A DNA stretch of 5,451 bases from Burkholderiales bacterium (lineage in GTDB: Bacteria > Pseudomonadota > Gammaproteobacteria > Burkholderiales > Burkholderiaceae_C): positions 1-5,451 of the forward strand of contig SXSX01000091.1 in NCBI GenBank assembly GCA_005793295.1. Reading direction: 5' to 3'. This document shows, piece after piece, positions 1-5,451 of this stretch. The notes beneath the pieces are model-generated. The model was not told the origin of the DNA. It ran no database searches and saw only the letters and a list, made by a program, of their open reading frames with translations. Numbering within the stretch: position 1 is the stretch's first letter; each line of letters begins with the position of its first letter. The position numbers and the translations under genes were made by a program.

Positions 1-1020
1 CGCACCGAGGGCGACAGTCATGTAACCGAGTTGGGACAACGTGGAGTAAGCAACCACACGTTTGATATCGTTTTGAATGATGCCGAGGAATCCCATGAAA
101 AGGGCGGTGATCGCGCCAATGACCAAAATGAAGTTCAGTGCGGCATCTGACAACTCGAACAACGGCGACATCCTGGCCACCATAAAGATGCCCGCTGTTA
201 CCATCGTGGCGGCGTGAATCAGCGCAGAAATGGGTGTAGGACCTTCCATCGAATCTGGCAACCACACATGCAAAGGAAACTGGGCTGATTTGCCCATAGC
301 ACCAATAAAGAGGCAAATACAAATCACTGTGACCAACATCCAGTCGGTTCCGGGCAATTTCAAAGCACTGAGTTCAGCCGACTTCGCAAAAGCTTCGGTG
401 TAATTGAGCGTTCCTGCATAGGCCGCGATCAATCCGATGCCTAAGATAAATCCAAAGTCACCCACGCGGTTAACCAAGAAGGCCTTCATATTCGCAAAGA
501 TGGCACTGGGTTTATTGAACCAAAACCCAATTAACAATTACGACACCAAGCCCACAGCTTCCCAGCCAAAGAAAAGCTGCAACATGTTGTTACTCATCAC
601 CAGCATTAACATAGAGAAGGTAAACAAGGAAATATAAGCAAAGAAACGGTTGTAACCTTCGTCCTCTTTCATATAGCCAATGGTGTAAATGTGGACCATC
701 AGCGATACAAAGGTCACCACGACCATCATCATGGCGGTTAATCCGTCCACCATGAATCCAATTTCCATTTTTAACCCGCCTACGACCATCCAGGTGTAAA
801 GCGTTTCATTCATACGTGCGCCATCTTGCACTACGCTTTGCAGTGTCATCACGGACAAAACAAAAGCCAAGAGCACGCCCGCAATAGTCAAGGTGTGGGT
901 GACTTTGCGACCTATCCAATTGCCACCAAATTGAGTACCAAAAATACCAGCCAAGGCGGAACCCACCAAGGGCGCCAAAGGAACAACTAAAAGCGTTGCA
1001 GTGTTGAGGGTTTGACTCAT
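1..1020 (-). pseudogene. nuoL: NADH-quinone oxidoreductase subunit L (NuoL), 5' part, interrupted by an in-frame TAA at codon 161
   Basis: NuoL is the distal, antiporter-like proton-pumping subunit of the complex I membrane arm. The chosen ATG (1020-1018, protein start MSQTLNTATLL) lies 7 bases after the nuoK stop, with a weak AAGGG at 1036-1032. The frame is open for 160 codons (to 541) and covers about four membrane segments plus the start of the fifth. It includes the proton-path glutamate in FGWEAVGL (residue 154, matching E. coli Glu144). Codon 161 is TAA. The same frame then reads LLIGFWFNKPSAIFANMKAF and continues stop-free to the window edge. That part includes GKSAQFPLHVWLPDS (codon 244 Lys, like E. 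coli Lys229), SALIHAATMVTAG (codon 269 His, like E. coli His254) and QNDIKRVVAYSTLSQLGYM. About 340 codons of a roughly 650-680 residue family are visible; the 3' end is outside. As written, only a 160-residue fragment (1020-538) would be made. Family identity is certain; whether the gene is truly broken is not. Confidence 0.93.
538..540 (-). other. nuoL: In-frame ochre (TAA) nonsense codon within nuoL
   Basis: Read on the minus strand, the codons around this site are TCG TAA TTG TTA ATT GGG TTT TGG, i.e. Ser-stop-Leu-Leu-Ile-Gly-Phe-Trp. NuoL homologues carry Tyr at the stop position (E. coli CSYLLIGFYY). One substitution at position 538 (plus-strand t in place of g or a) would restore TAC or TAT. 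The frame is identical on both sides, so no indel is needed. TAA also ends nuoK and nuoH here, so recoding of TAA as an amino acid is not supported. Confidence 0.95.
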
Positions 1021-1027
1021 CTTGTTG

Positions 1028-1336
1028 TTAACCCTTGAGCGTATTGAGTTCGTCCACGCTGATGCTGGAGCGACTTCTAAACAGTAAGACCAAAATGGCC
1101 AAGCCGATGGCCGACTCAGCGGCTGCAACTGTCAAAATAAAGAACACGAAGACTTGACCGTGCATGTCGTGCAAGTAATGTGAAAAGGCAACGAAATTAG
1201 TATTGACGGCCAAGAGCATGAGTTCAATGGCCATGAGCAAGACGATGAGGTTGCGTCGATTTAAGAAAATACCCACCACCGAAAGCGCGAAGAGCATCGC
1301 ACCCAAGGATAAGAAGTGGCCAAGGGTGAGTGTCAT
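1028..1336 (-). CDS. nuoK: NADH-quinone oxidoreductase subunit K (NuoK)
   Basis: This is a complete 102-residue NuoK, the small three-helix membrane subunit (mitochondrial ND4L homologue) between NuoJ/NuoA and the antiporter-like subunits. Hydrophobic helices lie at about residues 4-24, 29-51 and 60-86. Two membrane-buried acidic residues known to matter for proton transfer in this family are present: Glu38 in LLMAIELMLLAVN and Glu74 in TVAAAESAIGLAILVLLFR, matching E. coli Glu36 and Glu72. The tail SISVDELNTLKG is typical of proteobacterial NuoK. The ATG overlaps the nuoJ stop in an ATGA, which suggests translational coupling, and a GGAGA sits 7 bases upstream. The length is normal and the gene looks intact. 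Confidence 0.97.
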   Translation of the reverse strand: MTLTLGHFLSLGAMLFALSVVGIFLNRRNLIVLLMAIELMLLAVNTNFVAFSHYLHDMHGQVFVFFILTVAAAESAIGLAILVLLFRSRSSISVDELNTLKG

Positions 1337-1977
1337 ACTTTGGTCTCCGTAGGGGCCGCTTCCGTGGGGTCAGGCGAAACTTGGCTGGCCTGCATTTTCA
1401 AAACCATCATGCGGTCTGCCGCTTTGACACGAACCTGATCACCTGGGCTGACATATTTACTGTCCTTGCGGGCACGCAAGGTCAGTGCAATGGCAGCGAT
1501 CATGGCGACCAACAAAATAGCAGCGGCAATTTCTAAGGGGTAGATGTACTGCGTGTAAATGAGTTTGCCCAACTGCTGGGTATTGGACAGGCCACCCGGC
1601 ACTTGAGTAATGGCAGAGGGATCTTCAACCACCCGAAAGCCACCCATCAACACGGCCGCCATTTCGAGCGCAATCACGACTCCGACCACTGCAGCAAGGG
1701 GGAAATGCGTCCAAAAGCCGGCGCGTAGGTTTTCAACGTTGATGTCCATCATCATCACGACAAACAAGAAAAGCACCATCACAGCACCTACGTAAACCAA
1801 TACCAAGGTAATGGAAAGGAATTCCGCTTCTAGAAGCATCCAAATCATAGAAGCTTGGAAAAAGGTCAACACCAAAAACAAAGCAGCGTGCACTGGGTTG
1901 CGTGCGGTGATAACCCTAAACGCAGCGAACAGCAAGACCGCTGAGAATACGTAGAAAAGACCGGTGGTGACACTCAT
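1333..1977 (-). CDS. nuoJ: NADH-quinone oxidoreductase subunit J (NuoJ)
   Basis: This is a complete 214-residue NuoJ (mitochondrial ND6 homologue), a membrane-arm subunit next to NuoH and NuoK. Five hydrophobic segments are visible, at about residues 4-22, 29-48, 52-76, 92-112 and 146-168. The family's most conserved stretch, EAEFLSITLVLVYVGAVMVL, covers the third helix, whose pi-bulge is thought to switch during turnover. ARNPVHAALFLVLTFF in helix two is another family signature. After the last helix comes a hydrophilic tail of about 45 residues ending in a Pro/Thr/Glu-rich stretch (SPDPTEAAPTETKV). Tails of this kind vary among betaproteobacteria. The start ATG lies 25 bases after the nuoI stop with AAGAAAGAG 8 bases upstream. 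The stop overlaps the nuoK start. The gene looks intact. Confidence 0.96.
   Translation of the reverse strand: MSVTTGLFYVFSAVLLFAAFRVITARNPVHAALFLVLTFFQASMIWMLLEAEFLSITLVLVYVGAVMVLFLFVVMMMDINVENLRAGFWTHFPLAAVVGVVIALEMAAVLMGGFRVVEDPSAITQVPGGLSNTQQLGKLIYTQYIYPLEIAAAILLVAMIAAIALTLRARKDSKYVSPGDQVRVKAADRMMVLKMQASQVSPDPTEAAPTETKV
1344..1348 (-). promoter_or_regulatory. Ribosome binding site of nuoK
   Basis: The minus strand reads GGAGA, 7 bases before the nuoK ATG at 1336. It lies within the 3' end of nuoJ and supports the ATGA-overlapping start of nuoK. Confidence 0.65.
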
Positions 1978-1985
1978 GGTTCAAA

Positions 1986-1994
1986 CTCTTTCTT
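1986..1994 (-). promoter_or_regulatory. Ribosome binding site of nuoJ
   Basis: The minus strand reads AAGAAAGAG, 8 bases before the nuoJ ATG at 1977, in the 25-base nuoI-nuoJ spacer. This is the largest gap between genes in the window, and I see no hairpin or promoter in it. Confidence 0.55.
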
Positions 1995-2002
1995 GCGACA
2001 GT

Positions 2003-2524
2003 TCAGCGGTATTTCGCATCTGCCTGTTTATTGGCAGCAATTTCGGATTCATACCGATCGCCTACAGCCAGCAACATCTCTTTGGTGAAGTACAAATCGC
2101 CACGCTTTTCGCCGTGGTATTCCAAGATATGGGTTTCGACAATAGAGTCAACGGGGCAGCTTTCTTCACAAAAGCCACAAAAAATACATTTCGTCAGATC
2201 AATGTCATAGCGTGAAGTACGCCGAGAGCCATCCTCGCGAACGTCTGACTCAATCGTGATCGCCATCGCCGGACAAACGGCTTCGCATAATTTGCAGGCA
2301 ATGCAGCGCTCTTCCCCATTTTCGTAACGGCGCAAGGCATGAAGGCCCCGAAACCGAGGAGACAAAGGGGTTTTTTCTTCAGGAAATTGAACCGTTATTT
2401 TTTTACGAAAAGCGTAACGTCCGGTAAGCGCTAACCCTTTTAACAACTCAACGAGCAAAAAGCTGTAGAAGAAATCTTTTAAAGAAAAAGCAGAAGGCTT
2501 GTAAGCAACAGAGTTTGAAGACAT
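2003..2524 (-). CDS. nuoI: NADH-quinone oxidoreductase subunit I (NuoI), 2x[4Fe-4S] ferredoxin-like
   Basis: This is a complete 173-residue NuoI (mitochondrial TYKY/NDUFS8 homologue), the peripheral-arm subunit that holds clusters N6a and N6b and passes electrons towards N2 in NuoB. Both CxxCxxCxxxCP motifs are present: CIACKLCEAVCP with Cys74, 77, 80 and 84, and CIFCGFCEESCP with Cys113, 116, 119 and 123. The N-terminal region FFYSFLLVELLKGLALTGRYAFRKKITVQFPEEKTPLSPRFRGLHALRRY is the amphipathic anchor and signature block of the family. The C-terminal block HGEKRGDLYFTKEMLLAVGDRYE is also conserved. The ATG lies 9 bases after the nuoH stop. AAGAGA ends 5 bases before the start and GGAAG lies further upstream, so the start is well supported. 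The first roughly 13 residues (SSNSVAYKPSAFS) are a poorly conserved leader. The gene looks intact. Confidence 0.98.
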   Translation of the reverse strand: MSSNSVAYKPSAFSLKDFFYSFLLVELLKGLALTGRYAFRKKITVQFPEEKTPLSPRFRGLHALRRYENGEERCIACKLCEAVCPAMAITIESDVREDGSRRTSRYDIDLTKCIFCGFCEESCPVDSIVETHILEYHGEKRGDLYFTKEMLLAVGDRYESEIAANKQADAKYR

Positions 2525-2533
2525 GGGGTTCTC

Positions 2534-3610
2534 TTACTTCCAAATATTCAGCGAAGTCTGCATCCAGACACCGATAACAATGAGCCAAACGAGCGTCACG
2601 GGGATGAAAACTTTCCAGCCCAAACGCATGATTTGGTCGTAGCGAAACCGCGGGAACGTGGCGCGTACCCAAATAAACAAGCTCACCACAGCAAAGGTTT
2701 TGATTCCTAGCCAAATCCAACCAGGGATCCATTCAAGGGCGGCAACCGGAGACAACCAGCCACCTAAAAACATGATGGCAGCCAAAATAGAAACCAGCCA
2801 CATATTGGCGTACTCCGCCAGATAAAACATGGCGTAAGACATACCGGAGTACTCAACCATGTGTCCAGCCACAATTTCCGCTTCACCTTCAACTACGTCA
2901 AAAGGATGGCGATTGGTTTCAGCCATGCCAGAGATCACATACACCACAAAAATAGGCAGCAAGGGCAGCCAATTCCATGACAGAACACCCACGCCCGCAT
3001 CGACAAAGACGCCTTTGCCTTGGGCCAATACGATATCGGTCATATTCATGCTGCCCGTGATCATTAAGACCACGACAAGGCAAAAGCCCATGGCAATTTC
3101 ATAGCTGACCATTTGCGCGGATGCACGCAGTGCGCCCAAAAAAGCATACTTGGAATTGGACGCCCAACCGGCAATAACGACTCCATAGACTTCCATGGAA
3201 GTGATGGCCATGACAAAAAGTAAACCAGCGTTGATATTGGCCAAGGCGACTTCAGGACCAAACGGGATCACCGCCCAAGCAGCCATCGCTGGCATGATGG
3301 TCAGCACTGGGCCAATGAAAAACAAACCTTTGTTAGCCGCAGCGGGAACCAAGATTTCCTTGGTTAGCAACTTCAGCGCATCAGCGATGGGTTGCAACAA
3401 ACCCCAGGGGCCGACGCGATTGGGGCCTATACGCACTTGCATCCAACCTAAAAACTTCCGCTCCCAGAGCGTCAAATAGGCCACTGCGCCCATCAGTGGA
3501 AGCACCACCACCACAATTTTCATCAATGTCCACAAGACAGGCCAAACGACGGTGATCCACCACGCGCTAGGGGATACATGCAATCCGAAGTTGTAAACGG
3601 TATCGATCAT
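2534..3610 (-). CDS. nuoH: NADH-quinone oxidoreductase subunit H (NuoH)
   Basis: This is a complete 358-residue NuoH (mitochondrial ND1 homologue), the membrane subunit that forms most of the ubiquinone chamber and joins the peripheral and membrane arms. About eight hydrophobic helices are visible. Family signatures in order are LWERKFLGWMQVRIGPNRVGPWGLLQPIADALKLLTKE cut into its key parts ERK (50-52) and VRIGPNRVGPWG (59-70), then YAFLGALRASAQMVSYEI (155-172), then the acidic cytoplasmic loop AETNRHPFD with EGEAEIVAGHMVEYSG (230-256), then FYLAEYANM (262-270). The charged residues of the quinone-to-membrane path (Glu in the EGEAE loop and VEYSG) are kept. The ATG overlaps the nuoG stop in an ATGA, with a good AAGAGGT 6 bases upstream. 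The length is normal and no lesion is seen. Confidence 0.98.
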   Translation of the reverse strand: MIDTVYNFGLHVSPSAWWITVVWPVLWTLMKIVVVVLPLMGAVAYLTLWERKFLGWMQVRIGPNRVGPWGLLQPIADALKLLTKEILVPAAANKGLFFIGPVLTIMPAMAAWAVIPFGPEVALANINAGLLFVMAITSMEVYGVVIAGWASNSKYAFLGALRASAQMVSYEIAMGFCLVVVLMITGSMNMTDIVLAQGKGVFVDAGVGVLSWNWLPLLPIFVVYVISGMAETNRHPFDVVEGEAEIVAGHMVEYSGMSYAMFYLAEYANMWLVSILAAIMFLGGWLSPVAALEWIPGWIWLGIKTFAVVSLFIWVRATFPRFRYDQIMRLGWKVFIPVTLVWLIVIGVWMQTSLNIWK

Positions 3611-5451
3611 GCCAACACCTCTTGTCCGTTATGTTCGTTACGCGCATCTGCCGTCATCTGCAGTGCGCTTGCGCGGCGCACGATGGAGTCAAGCTGGTAA
3701 ATACGCGCCACACACGGTTCTGAAACCTCAGCAGCCAAAACCGCTGGTGGGGTACATGCATTGCTCAAGCGCTCAGCAGGTAAATGGCTAGGCACTTCGC
3801 CGCCGAATACTTCCTGCAGTACCTCTTGTGCGGACTCAAAGTCAAATCCAGGGACTTTCATGGTGTTGGCAATGACACGCAACACTTTCCAAGCTGGACG
3901 TGTTTCTCCCAAGGGTTTCACAACCGCATGGAAACTTTGAACTCGACCTTCGGCATTAACAAAGGTGCCTGGTGTTTCAGAGAAAGGAGCTATCGGCAAA
4001 ATCACATCGCAGCACTCTTTATTCGCTATAAATGGCCCCATGCCGACAACCATCTCGGCCTTGGCCAAAGCAGTGACTGCGTCATGACCTTTGGCGCTGT
4101 CAAATTCAGGCTCCGTATTCAGCAGGAAAACCGCTTTCAGACCGCCGTTGATCATTTGCTGGGCATTCAAACCCGATGCAGCTGGCATGGCACCTACAAA
4201 TTGCGCACCAACCGTATTGGCAGCTTCCGTGAGGTACCCCACTGTGGCACCGGTGTGTTGGGCTATCCAATTCGCCACCGCCAACAGCGCAGAAGCGTGG
4301 GCATGGTGGGCTGCCGCATTACCTAACAAAACGGCCTTGCGTTCGCCGCTCAGCAAAGACTTTGCAATTACTTGGGCTTGCGGCGTGACTTTTGCAGCAT
4401 AGGGACTTGCAAGATTAGCCTGCTCAGCAACGGCAGTAGCCACACTCTGCAAAGCATTCAGCCAGTGCTGCGCTGGCAAGGACGCATCGCTGGCCATTGG
4501 CATCGCCCACTGGCTTGCAGAGGCTCCGATCGAATGGATCGCACAACCAGACTTAGCCGCTTGGCGCAAGCGCTGGGCAAACAGGGGGTGGTCTTTGCGA
4601 AGGTTGGAGCCCACAATCAGTACACGCTGCATCGTGGTCAGGCTAGCGATCGTGGTTCCCAGAGTACGCACGCCTTCGAAGGCAGCGAAATCTGCATTGC
4701 GTGAGCGGTAATCGATGTTTTCACTACCCAAACCCCGCATGAGTTTGCCAGCCAGATACAACTCTTCTAAGGTGCTGTGCGGACTGACTAGGGCGCCAAT
4801 CGACGCGGCCCCATGGTTGTTTTTGATTTGCTTCAAACCATTGGCGATGTATTCCAAAGCGGTTTGCCAATCGACTGTTTCCCATCTTCCGCCATGCTTG
4901 ATCATGGGCGACGTTAAACGTGCATCAGAATTCAGGGCTTCGTAGGAAAAACGGTCTCTGTCGGCAATCCAGCATTCATTGACAGCTTCATTCTCAAGCG
5001 GAACCACACGCATGACCTTGTTATTCTTAACTTGGACAATCAAGTTAGATCCGGTGGAATCATGGGGGCTGATAGATTTACGGCGGGACAACTCCCACGT
5101 TCTAGCGCTGTATCGGAACGGCTTGCTGGTGAGTGCACCTACAGGGCAAATATCAATCATGTTTCCGGAGATTTCCGAATCAACCGTTTGCCCAACAAAG
5201 GTTTCAATCTCGGCATGCTCGCCGCGGTGCGACATGCCTAACTCCATCATGCCCGCGACTTCTTGTCCAAAACGAACGCAGCGGGTGCAATGAATACATC
5301 GGCTCATTTCCTGCATGCTGATTAAGGGTCCAATGTCCTTGACCGCAACCACACGCTTTTCTTCTTCGTAGCGAGAACCTGACCCACCGTAGCCGACGGC
5401 TAAATCTTGCAATTGGCATTCGCCGCCTTGGTCGCAAATCGGGCAATCCAG
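3607..5451 (-). CDS. nuoG: NADH-quinone oxidoreductase subunit G (NuoG), partial, N-terminus beyond the window
   Basis: NuoG (mitochondrial 75-kDa/NDUFS1 homologue) is the largest peripheral-arm subunit and carries several iron-sulfur clusters. The frame is open from 5451, so the true start lies outside; 614 residues are visible of a protein I estimate at about 700-780. The fragment opens inside the HxxxCxxCxxxxxC cluster motif (DCPICDQGGEC, visible residues 3, 6 and 12). Next is a [4Fe-4S] site, CIHCTRC (52, 55, 58) with CPVGALTSKP (Cys102). A molybdopterin-oxidoreductase-like domain follows (WELSRRKSISPHD, NECWIADRDRFSYEALNS, LIVGSNLRKDHPLFAQRLRQAA, LGNAAAHHAHASALL, APFSETPGTFVNAEGRVQSF), used here as a scaffold. 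The Cys ligands for the extra cluster N7 of E. coli NuoG are absent around visible residues 115-135, as in mitochondria. The last codons overlap nuoH by ATGA. No frameshift or internal stop is seen. Confidence 0.97.
   Translation of the reverse strand: MDCPICDQGGECQLQDLAVGYGGSGSRYEEEKRVVAVKDIGPLISMQEMSRCIHCTRCVRFGQEVAGMMELGMSHRGEHAEIETFVGQTVDSEISGNMIDICPVGALTSKPFRYSARTWELSRRKSISPHDSTGSNLIVQVKNNKVMRVVPLENEAVNECWIADRDRFSYEALNSDARLTSPMIKHGGRWETVDWQTALEYIANGLKQIKNNHGAASIGALVSPHSTLEELYLAGKLMRGLGSENIDYRSRNADFAAFEGVRTLGTTIASLTTMQRVLIVGSNLRKDHPLFAQRLRQAAKSGCAIHSIGASASQWAMPMASDASLPAQHWLNALQSVATAVAEQANLASPYAAKVTPQAQVIAKSLLSGERKAVLLGNAAAHHAHASALLAVANWIAQHTGATVGYLTEAANTVGAQFVGAMPAASGLNAQQMINGGLKAVFLLNTEPEFDSAKGHDAVTALAKAEMVVGMGPFIANKECCDVILPIAPFSETPGTFVNAEGRVQSFHAVVKPLGETRPAWKVLRVIANTMKVPGFDFESAQEVLQEVFGGEVPSHLPAERLSNACTPPAVLAAEVSEPCVARIYQLDSIVRRASALQMTADARNEHNGQEVLA
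3617..3623 (-). promoter_or_regulatory. Ribosome binding site of nuoH
   Basis: The minus strand reads AAGAGGT with 6 bases between it and the ATG at 3610. It lies inside the last codons of nuoG and supports the overlapping ATGA start of nuoH. Confidence 0.7.

Noticed and set aside
1..489. Restart of translation at the ATG at 489-487 (MKAFLVNRVGDFGF), giving a split two-protein NuoL.
   Set aside because: No Shine-Dalgarno-like sequence lies at a proper distance before this ATG, which is 48 bases past the stop and inside a loop of the normal protein. A split through helix five is not a known NuoL architecture. Without other evidence it is simply part of the interrupted gene.
538..540. Reassignment of TAA to an amino acid in this organism.
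   Set aside because: nuoK and nuoH both end with TAA exactly at the family's normal C-terminus, and a single internal TAA in one gene is better explained by a mutation or error.
437..637. Plus-strand open frame of 66 codons spanning the nuoL stop.
   Set aside because: It lies antisense to NuoL coding sequence, its product resembles no family I know, and it has no clear ribosome binding site. It is a shadow of nuoL.
1978..2002. A promoter or terminator in the nuoI-nuoJ spacer.
   Set aside because: Only 25 bases are available, mostly taken by the nuoJ ribosome binding site; no hairpin or -35/-10 pair is visible.
3784..4326. Plus-strand open frame of 180 codons within nuoG.
   Set aside because: It is fully antisense to well-conserved NuoG sequence and its translation looks like the complement of a coding gene, with no domain or start signal.
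4702..4704. Serine in NuoG at ENIDYRSRNADF, where I recall a leucine (R-L-R) in many relatives.
   Set aside because: It could be a single-base change (TTA to TCA), but the site is not a cluster ligand, mitochondrial homologues vary there, and I cannot check an alignment.

Overview
The window lies inside a bacterial respiratory complex I (NADH:quinone oxidoreductase, nuo) operon, and every gene is on the minus strand. In transcription order (right to left) it holds nuoG (5' end cut by the window edge), nuoH, nuoI, nuoJ, nuoK and nuoL (3' end cut by the window edge). No unrelated gene, mobile element, RNA gene, CRISPR array or sizeable intergenic region is visible. The gaps between genes are 25 bases or less, and two junctions (G/H and J/K) are 4-base ATGA overlaps.

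Organism: the G-H-I-J-K-L order and the protein sequences (NuoI without an N-terminal membrane anchor, the NuoH loop ETNRHPFD, NuoG lacking the N7 cluster ligands, a NuoK ending in SVDELNTLKG) suggest a betaproteobacterium, most likely Burkholderiales and perhaps Comamonadaceae. Base composition looks roughly balanced (about half G+C by eye), which is low for many Comamonadaceae. The taxonomic call is from recall, not a search.

How the genes work together: NuoG and NuoI carry iron-sulfur clusters that pass electrons through the peripheral arm. NuoH forms the quinone site and the joint between the arms. NuoJ and NuoK are small membrane-arm subunits in the proton-coupling path, and NuoL is the distal antiporter-like proton pump.

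The one real surprise is in nuoL. Codon 161 (positions 540-538, minus strand) is TAA where the family has a tyrosine (GLVS-Tyr-LLIGFWF). The same frame then continues without another stop and with clear NuoL sequence to the window edge. The cause is a single-base nonsense change, not a frameshift. Either the gene is very recently inactivated or a subpopulation variant, or the base is a sequencing or assembly error; the sequence alone cannot decide. I see no sign of a previously undescribed system.
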